This document shows, one piece after another, positions 37,401 to 52,400 of a stretch of 64,000 nt of DNA (position 1 is its first letter; each line of letters starts with the position of its first letter). Source of the DNA: Pteria penguin (Eukaryota > Mollusca > Bivalvia > Pterioida > Pteriidae); contig CM068593.1 in assembly GCA_035048485.1 (NCBI GenBank), positions 5,093,151 through 5,157,150 of the forward strand, in the 5' to 3' direction. The notes below the pieces were generated by a model. It was not told the DNA's origin and did no database searches. It was given only the letters and a program-made list of their open reading frames with translations. Position numbers and translations under genes: made by a program.

Positions 37401-40400
37401 AAAAATGGGTAGGATGCAAGTACTCATAGTCCTTTTCAAAGGTTTTGTTTTTTGTGCGGATCATCCAAATTGGTTAACAGATAATGCCACCATGTCTAAA
37501 AGTAGGTCTCACAATGGTACATATACCACTTGGTAATTGAAATATGGAGAGTAGCGGTTCAAATCCAGCTGTGGTAAAAAAATTTTTTTTTTTTTTTTTT
37601 ACACATCTAAATAAGTTTTTAGATGTTTCTCAACACTCAACATATGAAATTAGGAATTTTACGTTTAAGACTTCCAAAAAAAAAAAAAGGGGGGGGGGGG
37701 GGGTGTTTTGGCCATTTTTCACATTTTCAACTTTTTCTACAAAACTGTTTGAGGGATTTTAATAAATCTTGGTAGAAATAAGTCACTTATGATCCTCTTC
37801 AAATTCTGTTGTTTTCGTCCAGACCTCTTTACAGGTGGCGCCACCATAGTCAAGAGTAGGTCACAAAAGAGTTCCCTCGTTTAACAATATTCTTTTTCAT
37901 ACGGGCTGTACAGAGACAAACAGAATGCATAGAAATGATCTAGAGGGATGAGTGAAGATGTATTGTCATTTTGGTTCCCTTCCAAAATCAAATTTTAGAA
38001 TTTTTTTCGACATTTCTTTGGACTTGGTGATTCAATGCAGAAAAAAGTGTCATATTTCCTAGTTAATTGATAATGATGATTTCTTATGGACTATTTGTGA
38101 TCATAATTATGGTAAGGATTGTTACTTTGAAAGAATTTTGTCAATATCTCAATTTTTGGATTTTCTATGAATTTTTTAAGACTTCCAAATGAGGGTGTAT
38201 AGGAACAATTCAATCACATTTTTCACTTCTGCTGTTATACCACATGAAAGATTTTAATGAAACATGGAATACATGAAGTACTAAAAGTCCTCTATCAATT
38301 TGGTAAATTTCATCCAAATTGGTTAACAGATAATGCCACCATGTCTAAAAAGCAGTTCTCACAATGGTACATATACCACTTGGTAATTGAAATATGGAGA
38401 GTAGCGGTTCAAATCCAGCTGTGGTCAAAATTTTTTTTTCATTTCTTTACACATCTAAATAAGTTTTTAGATGTTTCTCAACACTCAACATATGAAAATT
38501 CGGCAATTTTAAGTTAGATCTGGACAATATTTGAAACAATTGTTGTTCATGACCCAGACTTGAAATCAGTCAACAAAAGGCCCCACCTAAAGAAAATGAC
38601 TAACTTGTTGCCCTGAATGACTTCTTGCAGAGACAAAGGAAATGCTTAATATCAAAATCACCTGAATGGATGTGCAAAAAAGTGTTGTTTTTTATTCTAG
38701 CCTGAAATAAAATTTGACATTTTCAACATCTGTGTTGACTTAGTCACATTAATGCAAAAATAAATGAATTCTCCTTCATGCATGACTGATAATCTAGGTA
38801 CTCAGGTGAGCGATATAGGCCCACTTGGGCCTCTTGTCTTTGAATACATTATATTATTATCGTCACTAATTTACACACAGGTCTTTGCTTATTATGTTAA
38901 AATATTAATCCTTCAGAGATAAGTACAATGCATCAACTTCTTATTTGTAGATTACAGGAAATACATTATTATTCTTATATTGCTGTTAATTCTGTAACTG
39001 GAAAATGAAATATTTGTTTCATGTAATTTTGATTGCTCCATGTAGATTTTTATATGTCAGACATTTCTCATATTGTCTGTCATTTATGATATTATGTACA
39101 TATTCAATCTTAATACCTTATTCTTGACACGATGTACATGTATAATATTGACACTATTTACATGTATAATCTTTACACTATGTACATTTATAATCATAAC
39201 ACTATGTACATGAATAATCTTGACACTATGTACATGTATAATTTTGACACTGTACATGAATAATCTTGACACTATGTACATGTATAATTTTGACACTATG
39301 TACATGTATAACCATAACACTATTTACATGTATAATCTTTACACTATTTACATGTTTGATTTTGACACTATGTTCGTGTATGTAATCTTGACACTGTACA
39401 GGTATACAATATTGACACATGTACATGTATATAATACTGACAGTCTGTACAGGTATACAGTCTTAATATGATACAATATGTATGACAGTCCTCATTACAT
39501 ACGATACTATAATAAGGACACATCACAAGACACCATAGTCAGATGAAGGACATTGTAATGCTTTAACACATATCAATATTTCTCAATCTTCTGGAGCAGA
39601 AAAAATGAACAGAATATGGATGTTATTGATCACTGTGCATCATTTTAGAACATATCTTCTACTGTTTATTTGTTCCTTTGTATAACAATGATTACAAATA
39701 CATACAAAAAAGAGTGTCAGAAAGTAGGTGTAGAGTGTTTCATTTTGTCTGAAACTGGAAAGAGTATTTTACGGTAATTACGTTCCATTGTTTGACTGAA
39801 CTGTCAATTTAACTATGGTCATATAGGAAGCAGATAGATTTTAAAAAATGTCTGTGTTATGTAGACTTTGAATAATTCATGTGTTTATAAACTGGTTATG
39901 ACTTGGTTATTGATGAAAGAGGTGCAGACTAGCGTCCGCATTATTACTTCAAATTGGAATATTATATCAAGTTGTACTCATCAAGTATTTGTCAGACTTG
40001 GATATAAAGAACTGCTGAATAAGGTATAGAATTCTTTTGAGTTAGTGGTGGAGTAGGTAATATCAAAGATCCTCATTTTCTTGAAAGCGCTGTATCCTAC
40101 AAATCTCTGTTAATGATTCAGACTCGGGGGGTACTTCAGTTTTTATACGCCCATCATAAATGGGACATACTATGTTATGGCGATTTCCGTCTGCTCGTTG
40201 GCTGTGGGATGCGATAACTTCAGTAAATGTCTGTATATACAGAATACTTAAATCATATAGAGGAAGAGCTCTTACGATTTTGAATAAATCCACCTTGTTG
40301 TTATGGAGTTAAGGGACTTTGATTTATAACATTGATAGGGTAATGGCAGTTAACTTTAATAACTTTGGTAAACATTAATTTAGTAGTTTTTCGTGAAACT

Positions 40401-43400
40401 TATACAGAATGCTTAAATAAATGTAGAGGAAGAGCTCTTTCAATTTTTAAAAAAGAATCTGTTGGGACTTTGATTTTTTTAGTCAAGGATCTATAGAGTA
40501 ATGGCAGTTTCTATGGGACACAATAACTGTAGTAATCGTGAATGGATTTTCATAAAACTTATACAGAAAACTGTGATAAAACAAAAGAAGATTTCATAAG
40601 ATTTTGAATGCATTGATTATCCCCTTTGACGATACAGAGTTATGGGCGTTTGAATTTTTTTTTATTGTGAAATTATAAGAAATTCATTTCTCACTCCAAC
40701 TATTCAAATTTGAATTAGTGCTAGAATTATTTATGTTCTTTAATATATATTACAGATTTTAAATTTTCTGTCCTCTTACATTTTTGACATAGACAAAAAA
40801 AAAAGGAGGAGGGGGTGAAACTCTTTTTGCCACAAATTTTTACTGCCCTCATGGATTTCCATAATGTTTCTAAGGGTTGTTTCCAAATACCAAAGCATGT
40901 GTCATCTTGAGGTCCTGAATAATAGGCGATGGGGAATGTTTCTATACTTCTAAATTTCATCCCCTCAAACTAAGCAACAGTTGTATTATGCTACGCTTGG
41001 CATTGCTGTGGTCTCTTGTTTTAGTAATTCTTAAACTGTACACTAGTAAGGCTTAGGAAAAGCTTTGATATCTCTTTCATTTCTTACATTTAACAATGAA
41101 AATGAGCTGGATTCTCTTTTGCCAGAATATCTGGAATGTTATGGAGTGAGTTTATCTTTTTATTCTTTATGTTCTGTCATTTTGAGTACTTACTTCTTGT
41201 TGACTGTAAGTCAGTCTGCTTCAGCAGTATTTTGCATTGACATTATTCTGAACAGTTCTTGTTCAAAGTATTTTTTGACTTAGACTTACACATAGGTTAT
41301 CATTCAAATAATTGGTCATTAAAGGGTGTTGAGTACTGATAAAAAAATCCCTGGAAAATAATTATTTATTTCTAGGTATTATCTATTTATTGGTATCTTT
41401 AACTTCACCATGGTCTGTTCTACTATCTTTTAACACTGCTTGTTATTATATACAGATTGATTTATTGATGTGCTATATATAGTTTGACCTTATTGTTGTA
41501 TTATTTGGTAAATCAGAAGTACCGAGACTATTGGACCTTCAGTTATGCAGACGTATTTTGACAGAGGAGATATTTCATATGACATGCGTCAAAGTTTTAT
41601 TTTTAGCTCACCTGAGCCAAAGGCTCAAGTGAGCTATTGTGATCAATCACCGTCGGTCGTCCGTCGTCCGTCGTTAACTTTTCACATTTTCGACTTCTTC
41701 TCCAGAACCACTGAACAGAATTTGATGAAACTTGATAAGCATGTAGTACTCATGGTCCCCTACAAGTGTTAATGTTTTTCGTCCGGATTCATCAACAGGT
41801 GGCGCCACCACAGGCAAAAGTAGGTCAAAGAGGGTACCCTCCTTTGACAAACTTCTTCTTCAGACCGGGGGCATACAGAGACAAACCGAATGCATAGGAA
41901 TGATCTAGAGGGATGTGTGAAGAAGTGTTGTTATTTTTGGTTCCGTTCCGAATTCAAACTTTTGACGTTTTTTTGTACTTGGTAGTTTTAATGCAGAAAA
42001 GAGGTATTTTTTTCTTTTAGTAAACATTGATGCATTAATTTGGTTTAATTTGATCATTTTGATGGTAAGAAATACTACTGCGAAGAAAATTTTTCAATAT
42101 TTTATGTTTTGGATTTTTTATGAATTTTTTAAGACTTTCAAGAAAAAGGGGGGTGGGATAATTGGTGTAAACATTTCACAGTTTGAACTTTTTCTTCGGA
42201 ACCACTTGCTGGAATTCAATGAAACTTGGCATGCATCAAATACTCAAGGTCCCCGACAAATGTGGTCATCTTTGTCAGGATCCATGAACAGGTGGCACCA
42301 CCACAGACAAAAGTAGGTCACAGAGGGTACCCTCCTTTGACAAACTTCTTATTCAGATCGGGTGCATACAGCGACAAACCGACTGCATAGGAATGATTTA
42401 GAGGCATATGGGAAGAAGTGTTGATATTTTTGGTTCCATTCCGAAATCAAATTTTTGACGTTTTTTCATTTTTATTTTGGACTTTGTTATTTTAATGCAT
42501 TAAGGAGTTATTATTTTCTTTTAGTAAACATTGATGCATTCATTTGGTTTCATTTAATCATTTCTATGGTAAGGAATGCTGGTGCGAAGGAATTTTTTCG
42601 ATATCTCGATTTTTGAATTTTTTATGAATTTTTTAAGACTTCCAAGAAAAGGGGGGGGGGGGGGACATTTTTTCATATCTTCAACTTGATCTACAGAACA
42701 ACTTGAAGGATTGTGATAAAACTGGGTAGGATGCAAGTACTCATAGTCCTTTTCAAAGGTTTTGTTTTTTGTGCGGATCATCCAAATTGGTTAACAGATA
42801 ATGCCACCATGTCTAAAAGTAGGTCTCACAATGGTACATATACCACTTGGTAATTGAAATATGGAGAGTAGCGGTTCAAATCCAGCTGTGATAAAAAAAT
42901 TTTTTTTTTTTTTTTACACATCTAAATAAGTTTTTAGATGTTTCTCAACACTCAACATATGAAATTAGGAATTTTACGTTTAAGACTTCCAAAATATTTT
43001 AATAAATCTTGGTAGAAATAAGTCACTTATGATCCTCTTCAAATTCTGTTGTTTTCGTCCAGACCTCTTTACAGGTGGCGCCACCATAGTCAAGAGTAGG
43101 TCACCCAAGAGTTCCCTCGTTTAACAATATTCTTTTTCATACCGGCTGTATACAGAGACAAACAGAATGCATAGAAATGATCTAGAGGGATGAGTGAAGA
43201 TGTATTGTCATTTTGGTTCCCTTCCAAAATCAAATTTTAGAATTTTTTTCGACATTTCTTTGGACTTGGTGATTCAATGCAGAAAAAAGTGTCATATTTC
43301 CTAGTTAATTGATAATGATGATTTCTTATGGACTATTGTGATCATAATTATGGTAAGGATTGTTACTTTGAAAGAATTTTGTCAATATCTCAATTTTTGG

Positions 43401-46400
43401 ATTTTTCTCTGAATTTTTTAAGACTTCCAAATGAGGGTGTATAGGAACAATTCAATCACATTTTTCACTTCTGCTGTTATACCACATGAAAGATTTTAAT
43501 GAAACATGGAATACATGAAGTACTAAAAGTCCTCTATCAATTTGGTAAATTTCATCCAAATTGGTTAACAGATAATGCCACCATGTCTAAAAAGCAGTTC
43601 TCACAATAGTACATATACCACTTGGTAATTGAAATATGGAGAGTAGTGGTTCAAATCCAGCTGTGGTCAAAATTTTTTTTTTATTTCTTTACACATCTAA
43701 ATAAGTTTTTAGATGTTTCTCAACACTCAACATATAAAATTAGGCAATTTTAAGTTAGATCTGGACAATATTTGAAACAATTGTTGTTCATGACCCAGAC
43801 TTGAAATCAGTCAACAAAAGGCCCCACCTAAAGAAAATGACTAACTTGTTGCCCTGAATGACTTCTTGCAGAGACAAAGGAAATACTTAATATCAAAATC
43901 ACCTGAATGGATGTGCAAAAAAGTGTTGTTTTTTATTCTAGCCTGAAATAAAATTTGACATATTTTCAACATCTGTGTTGACTTAGTCACATTAATGCAA
44001 AAATAAATGAATTCCTCCTTCATGCATGACTGATAATCTAGGTAATCAGGTGAGCGATATAGGCCCACTTGGGCCTCTTGTTTTAGATATTATTGGCAAT
44101 AATATGTGTGTGCAAAGTTTAATTTCAGAGTAGTATGATTGTGTCAGCATATCTAGGATGGACATAAAACGTTTGATGTATGCATGTAAGGTCTTCTCAA
44201 ATACTGAGTAGGTGGTAATGGTTGGTATGTTTCCTGAGGTCAGATAGTCTGTTTATATAGGCCCTATCACCAATGGTTGCGGTTCCTTTCTCTTTTTAAA
44301 ATTCTGATAGCAATTTTCAGTTTGATTCTGAGTCATTGTTAAAGGATTAAAAGGTAAGAGACAGAGATTAAAGGGGTATGACAGAGATAAAAAGGTAAGA
44401 CAGAAATAAAAGGGTAAGACAGATAAGAGGGTAAAATACAGAGATAAAAGGGTAAAGTATAGAGATATAAGGGTAGGATACAAAGATATAAGGGTAGGAT
44501 ACAGAGATAAAAGGGTAAGATTCAGAGATATAAGGATAGGATACATAGATATAAAGGTAGGATACAGAGATATAAGGGTAGAATACAGAGATGTAAGGGT
44601 AGGATACAGAGATATAAGGGTAGGATACAGAGATATAAGGGTAGGATACATAGATATAAGGGTAAGATACAGAGATATAAGGGTAGGATACATAGATATA
44701 AGGGTAGGATACATAGATATAAGGGTAGAATACAGAGATATAAGGGTAGGATACATAGATATAAGGGTAGGATACAGAGATATAAGGGTAGGATACATAG
44801 ATATAAGGGTAGGATACACAGATATAAGGGTAGGATAGTACATAGATATAAGGGTAGAATACAGAGATATAAGGGTAAGATACAGAGATATAAGGGTAGG
44901 ATACAGAGATATAAGGGTAGGATACATAGATATAAGGGTAGGATACATAGATATAAGGGTAGAATACAGAGATATAAGGGTAGGATACATAGATATAAGG
45001 GTAGGATACATAGATATAAGGGTAGAATACAGAGATATAAGGGTAGGATACACAGATATAAAGGTAAAATACAGAGATATAAGGGTAGGATACAGAGATA
45101 TAAGGGTAGGATACAGAGATATAAGGGTAGGATACATAGATATAAGGCTAGGATACATAGATATAAGGGTAAGATACATAGATATAAGGGTAGGATACAT
45201 AGATATAAGGGTAGGATACATAGATATAAGGGTAGGATACAGAGATATAAGGGTAGGATACAGAGATATAAGGGTAGGATAGATAAAAGGGTGAGATATG
45301 GATATGTAAGAGTAAGATACAGGGCAAAATACAGAGATAAAAGGGTAAGATACAGATATAAGGGTAAGATACAGAGATAAAAGTATAAGATAGAGAATAA
45401 GGGTAAAATAGAGATAAAAGCGTAAGATGTAGATATATAAGAGTAATATACTGGGCAAAATACAGAGATAAAAGGGTAAGATACAGATGTAAGGGTAAGA
45501 TACAGAGATATAAGGGTAAGATACAGATATGTAAGGGTAAGATACAGAGATATAAGAGTAAGATACGGGCAAAATACTGAGATAAAAGGGTTAGATACAG
45601 ATATAAGGGTAAGACACAGAAATATAAGGGTAAGATACAGAGATGTAAGGGTAAGATAAGAGATAAAAGACTTTACAAAGTAGTTTGTGAATCTTTCATA
45701 CCCGAGTATGGTGATAGCTATTTTGTTTGCATCCTTTCCAATAACGCATACATTATACTGTTTTATGTTTTGTAAACACACTGCCTTTTGCCTTGTTATA
45801 TTCATTTAAAGCAGTTATATTATCCACACTTTCATACCTTTACAAACTTTTCTGGGGGGATATATAACAAAGTTCTATGGTGTGTTTTGTGTCCAGTCTA
45901 TTTATGAATACAAATCAAATACTCAATTCAAAGCAATCATAGAAACATGCTGTCACATGAAAATTGGAGCACCAACATCCAATAAAACAAGGGAGCAACA
46001 ACATGAAAAAAAAAACGTACAAAAAAAAAAAAAAAAAACAGGAGCAACATGAAAATAAACAAAGGAGCAACATGAAAATAAACAAGGATCAGCAACATGA
46101 ATATCGGATGTACACAGATGTGAGACATTGAAACACACTATATGGATTCACATGAAACTTTATATCATTTGGAACTAATGTGCACATTATACCTTGACAG
46201 AATCATGGGATATCCGAGCCGGTTCCAGACTTTATTTCTGGTGGGAGAACCAGAGGCAGCCATGAATGTGTTATTATGTTTTTGTACCGGACATTTGGTA
46301 ATGGTTTATATTATGTAAGAAATGTTGTACAAAGCTCACTTATGTTTGATGAAAATGTAATAAAGCAAAGAAATAAATTGTGAATTTAAATGTACATTAA

Positions 46401-49400
46401 ATATTTCTTTGTTTTTGTCTTTCATCCAGTTACCATGTTCAGATCTGTTCTTGTGATGCATTGTCAAAGAGGAGATTATGATCATGGAACAACATATTTC
46501 TATCTTTGTTGTATTTTTTATCTATTTCAGGAAAAGATCCTCCTCCACATCAGAGCAGATCTGCCCCTCTTCTGCAGGACCCTAGATACACCAATATCCC
46601 AACGCCTTATGGTAGGTATCACAAGTACTGTTTCGGATGGGTCTGTTGCAAAGGTCGAAATTTCTATGCAATGCATCACGCAGATGCTGTCACCATATAC
46701 GTGAAATAATTGTGGAGTGACATAAAACAATATTCAATCAATCAATCAAAAAACCTTAAAATCAGTATAACTACATGTCCACTCCTTAAAATCAGTATAA
46801 CTACATATCCACTCCTTAAAATCAGTATAACTACATGTCTACCTCCCTAAATTCAGTATAACTATATGTCTACTCCTTAGAATCAGTATCACTGCATGTC
46901 CACTCCTTAAAATCAGTATACTTACATGTCCATTCCTTAGAATCAGTATAACTACATATCCACTCCTTAAAATCAGAAGCCGGCGTGGCCTAGTGGTATC
47001 GCGTCGGACTCCTAATCGGGAGGCCGGGGTTCAATTCCCGCTCTGGTCATGCTGGTGTCCTGTCTTTCGGATGGGACAGTAAAAAACTGAGGCCTCGTGT
47101 CGTGGTATGCATGGCGCGTTAAAGATCCCTCACTGCTACGGATGGGTCCGTTGCAAAGTTCAAAATTTGTATGCCCCGCATCAGGCAGATGCCGTCACCA
47201 TATACGGGAAATATTCGTGGTGTGACGTTAAAAAAAAATCAATCAAACAATCAACCTTAAAATCAGTATAACTACATATCCACTCCTTAAAATCAATATA
47301 ACAACACTCCTTTATTCAATAGTTAAAATTTCATAGTCATCTGGTCGGTAATGACAAGATTCTACTTTAGAGTTGAGGGGATATCATTGAGGTCTTCCAA
47401 TTTTCTTCGTAACAGTATGATGTTGTGATGACCTGAAATCAATATGAATTTCTACCATTGCTCTATTAGTGCATGCTTGCTCATTTAAACCAGTATAATT
47501 ATCTACAATATCATGATATGTCCACTCCAGGACCTTTTTCAGTAAAACTACTTTTCCACTCCTAATAAACAGTGACAGTTTGCTACCCTCATATTTGTAG
47601 TGTCTAGTTATTGGTCAGATTGCAAGGCAGTTCAGGTCTATAGATTGGCAATGTCTATCGGTCCGTTTGGCTGTCAACATTTTGGTTAAATTTCTGGTTG
47701 ATACAAAATCTCAGCAACTAAGATGAGTAGAAACATGATACTTCACATATAGGTTCTTTATGACCAGAGCTTTCAATTAATACCATGACTTTTGTTCTTG
47801 TGACCTTACCTTGTTGTTCCCTGCTTTTCGTGAAAGTATGGGGACATTAAAACTCATTTGTCTGTCCATCTGTCTGTCCGTCTCTCCATCCACCCGTCTT
47901 GTCTGTCACAGAAACTTTAACCTTGGTCATAGCTTTTTAACCCTAAGATGTAGGACCTTCATAATTTGGCATGTGTGTCCCTAATTGCAAAAACCTTTCT
48001 GTTGGTACCAGAATTTTTTATCATGTGACCTTGACCATGACCTTTGACCTACTTCAGTGTAACTTTCTCACTGTAAGACGTACGGCCTTCATATTTGGTA
48101 TGTGTGTCTGTAGACATGCACAATGATGACCATATGTCACAGATCACTGCACCCTTACTGATAGAACCCCAAAAGCGGAGGACCACAATTCTCTGAATTT
48201 ACTTGTTTTGAATTTGCTTTGCAATCCACCCCAACTGTTTTTATCGGTTCCTTGTTTTTTACTTGATATTATAGTATTGCTGTTTGGTTTGTTATTCTCA
48301 TGCATGTAGTGTCTTCCTTATTTTTGTTTTTATCTAATTGTCTATACAAATTGATTAGTGATACTGGGTTACCATGTTTGTAGTGGTCAATTACTCACTT
48401 TCCCTGTAGTGGCCACTTATAACCTGTAGTGGTCACTTTCTCACTTTTCCTGTAGTGGCCACTTGTAAACTGTAATGGTTACTTTCTCACCTTCCCTGTA
48501 GTGGCCACTTATAACCTGTAGTGGTCACTTTCTCACTTTCCCTGTAGTGGTCACTTATAACATGTAGTGGTCACTTTCTCACTTTCCCTGTAGTGGCCAC
48601 TTATAACCTGTAGTGGTCACTTTCTCACTCTTACTGTAGTGGTCACTTATAACCTTTAGTCATCATTTTCTCACTTTCCCTGTAGTGGCCACTTATAACC
48701 TGTTTGTCTGTTCATCATGAACTAGGGAAACATTTCAACAAATTGTGGGCAAAATACATTCATCATATTGAATTCCTCTATGTGAAACAAATTGTGGTGT
48801 ATAAAGTCGAAACAGACTATCATTTTCTGTGCATGCAGGATTTTGACTTTTGTTACTGTTTTCATCATCATGGCTTGAGAATGATGTTTGTCAGCAGTTC
48901 AGCTTATATATATAAATTTCAATATATACTTTGCAAACATGATATAAAATTTGTATCTTATTCAGTAGTTTATACATCAATTTATACAATGTAAAGTTTA
49001 TAGACCAATTAACAAAATTGCCTAGTTGACGCCAAAAGACTTTAAAAAATTCTGCTGTGAATCCATCTGTTCCTGGTGATCTATTAGACTTCATTTTAAA
49101 TAGTGTATTACCCATTTCCTTTAAAGTAAGTTCCCCTTCTAAGTTGTATGATTCGTTATCAGTTAGTTTATGAGCATCTCTCAAATCTTGTTCTGAATTC
49201 AAGTCGATATTCTTGATGTTTTCTTCTCTACTCGCATATAGATTATCATAAAATGTTTTAGTAGCATTCAAAATATCCTTCTGTTCCAGTAAGATATTAC
49301 CATTTTCTTCTTGAACTTTGGGGATAAGTTTGTTGGTAAAATTTCTAGTTTCTAGCTGGCAGAAATATTTTGACGGTTTTTCCCCTTCCTCTACCACTTA

Positions 49401-52400
49401 GCCCTTGACCTAATAAATTGATCCTTTAAGTCTGTTCTTCCTTATTTCCTCTAGTTTCTTTTTTTTTAGATTCCAAAACTGTCACATTACCTTCACAAAC
49501 ATTCTGTTCTAAAAAATTAATCTCTTGTATCAAATTATTTTCTTCCAGTGTTTTAGATTTCTTTAAATATGTAGAATAGGATATGGATTTTCCTCTAATT
49601 TCCATCAGCAAAGTTTCTAAGAACAGTTGGTCATTAATGGTAAAACTGTATTTCTTCATGTGACACACTTTCGATATCATTCATATTGTAAACAGGTACA
49701 GCATATTGCATTTTTTTTTTATTTCCACAATTTTATTATTGATTAATTCTAAGTATTCTTTATTATATAACAGAGAATTATTAAATTTCCAGAACCCTCT
49801 ACCCTTGTCAAATTTTCTAAAAGATACTGTCATAGTAACTGCTGAGTGGTCAGACCTATACCCAGGGTCTATTTTACATGAATTTAAACTATTTAATAAA
49901 TTTTCAGAAATGAGGAAGAAGTCCAATCTTGCCTGTTTTAAAGGGGTTTTCTTTCTTCAAGTATTACCTTCTCAAATCTGGCTGAAATTGTCTAAACGCA
50001 TCAATATAATGATTATTTTCTATAATTTCTAACACTTTGTTCCTGGCATTGGGGTTATTTGTGTGTAAGTAATTATAATAGTCAATATGTGGGTCGAGAA
50101 CCAAATTGAAATCACCACATATAATTATGTTATCATTCTCCATATCTTCTATATTTTGAAAACAATGAGACAAAAAAATCTGGAGAATCTGAATTGGGTG
50201 CATAAACATTACAAAGGGTTGTTTTATATCCATCAATCATTACATCAAGTATCAAATTAATTCCCGTTTACATCTCTCTTTTCTCTCAGAGCTTTAAAAT
50301 TCAAAATTGTTATTAATCAGCACAGCAACCCCCCTAGCATTTGATGTATAAGAACTAAAATAGCAATCATATACCCACATACTTCTAACATCATTTTCAG
50401 TATCTTCAGTAAAAATGACAGTCTTGAATACAGTATATATTATAGTTAAGATTTTCTCATATATGCAAACACATCCTTTCTTTTTGCTATATCTCTTAAA
50501 CCCTGACAATTCATTGAAAAAAGTGTGATACCTTCCATCACAGTATTAGTTCTAACTGAATTATGTTACACACATCGCTTGAAAAACTGACCATGTCTAA
50601 TTAGTAATATAATACACAACACAAAGTATGCAAAACTGGATTTGAACACACACTCACTCACACTTTTACACATCTTGCTCACAAAGACAGACAAATTAAC
50701 TGAAAGAAAATCCGATCTGTTCATATATGGTTGTCATGGTCAATGTTGAGATTTAAGTCATTCAACAGCACACGATAAACTATTACTACTATAACTCGAT
50801 CGCTGAAGTAGTCTCTGGAAACATCAAGAGAGATAACTCTTACACAACATGACATTTGTGCAAAAATGTAATTCAACTCGTGCAGAAATCGAACGTCAGA
50901 TACAAATAAATGTTTAAACACAAGAAGGACTTGAAAGCAGTAGGCTTATTCACAGTTATTTGGTGTCCTATACTTCATCATTCTCTAAAATGTCAAACCT
51001 GCGCCTCTTGCCATCTAACATAGCACCGTATACATGTCCGTTAAAGTAATATGCGCGTTCGATGTTTTCGTTATTTGCGAGTCTTGTAATTAGTGCCATG
51101 TTGTGTTTTGTCACGTCGTCAACCATACTAAATGTCCCTCTAAGCGATTTCCTGTGTCTCATCACTTTGACCTTTGCCTCCGAATTAACAAATTTAACTA
51201 TCACTGGGCGGGGGTGGTCTTTCTTTCCCGGAATTCTATGTATGGCTAGCACTTCCTGGGGTGCCAAATCGACTTTCATCTTTTCTTTTATCTTTTGGAT
51301 TAGTTCCTTTCTTAAATCTTCTCTCTCGCCCTCTTTCCAATTCAATATCTTAATGTTATTTTTTCTGGAATACTGCTCATTTAAATTTGACATCCTGATC
51401 GCTGCGTTCGCTTTTTGTATCGCATCTTTGCTCCTCTCCTGCCACTTCAAAATATCCTTCTGCTGTGACGACACTTTTTCTTGAAGAGCGGCTACTGTTA
51501 AGTCCAGTGCATCTATTTTATCATTGATATTCCCGGTTCTTTCCCTGATGTTTTCCTCGCACTCTGACTTTATTTCTGACTTTACTTCTTCCTTTATCTC
51601 CTTCTTTTTATACTTTCTTTTATTTCATTTATAACTGATTTCACTATTCTCTTAACTATTTCTTCCAATATCATCTCTCTTTGTAACTTTCTGCAGTGCG
51701 CTTGTTAGGTCCGACTTTTTCACTGTTTTGTTCTAAATCCTTTCTGATTGCATCTAAATCTTATGTATGCTCTCCATATCTGTTTCATTATCGTTTTTAC
51801 TCATGTCCATATCCGCTTTTTTACTTTCCGACAGTGACCGAGTTTTTTTCTTTGGCCGTATTTACTTGTAATCTCGTCTGTATAACCGCTGACTTACTAC
51901 TTTTACCGTTTGACTGGCTCATTCTTTGTCCGCTGTATTATTCCAAGAATAAATATCCCAGGTATGAGAAGTTCTCACGATTTTGTTTACACAAATGTTT
52001 CGCTTTAAATATCTCTAAACGAAAGTGACATTCAAAAGCACAGTTGCATCCACTTAATCTCCGTTGAAATTCCAAATATTTTATTAAACCGTGACTGTTC
52101 AAATTCAATTATGAAACATGTAAATGACCATTTTTGTCGGAGCGCGACTTTACCGTGTCAGCTGCTCAGACGCCATATTGAACCCTTTAAAATCTCATTT
52201 GATATCTCAGCCCTTAAAATTCTCATTAGGTATCACAGCAATTGGAAGTCTCATGTGATATCTCAATCATTATAGGTCTATTTAGCTCACGTGAGCCAAA
52301 GGCTCAAGTGAGCTATAGTCATAGTGCGCTGTCCGTCGTCGTCGTCGTCTGTCGTTACCTTTTTCAAATTTTCGACTTCTTCTCTGGAACTACTTTGCAG

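Larger units (their letters stand above)
48990..52185 (-). mobile_element. L1-like LINE, minus strand, lacking its 3' part
   Basis: Coding relics in LINE order from right to left: ORF1 (51922-50968), ORF2 endonuclease (50538 to about 49690) and the beginning of the RT region (to about 49000). The left end stops inside RT, just after the SPGTDGFTAEFFK motif, so the 3' half and tail are absent. The right end, near CAATATGGCGTCTGAGCAGC on the minus strand, looks like an intact 5' UTR. L1/Tx1-type by ORF1 architecture and endonuclease. Confidence 0.82.

Noticed and set aside
44253..45805. Two antisense open frames of over 400 codons (Tyr/Leu/Ile/Pro/Ser repeats)
   Set aside because: They lie wholly in a 21-bp tandem array; a unit divisible by three and lacking stops keeps all copies open. 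There is no complex sequence or splice context.
51062..51484. Plus-strand open frame of 140 codons
   Set aside because: Antisense shadow of the L1-like ORF1, whose minus-strand reading has recognisable motifs.
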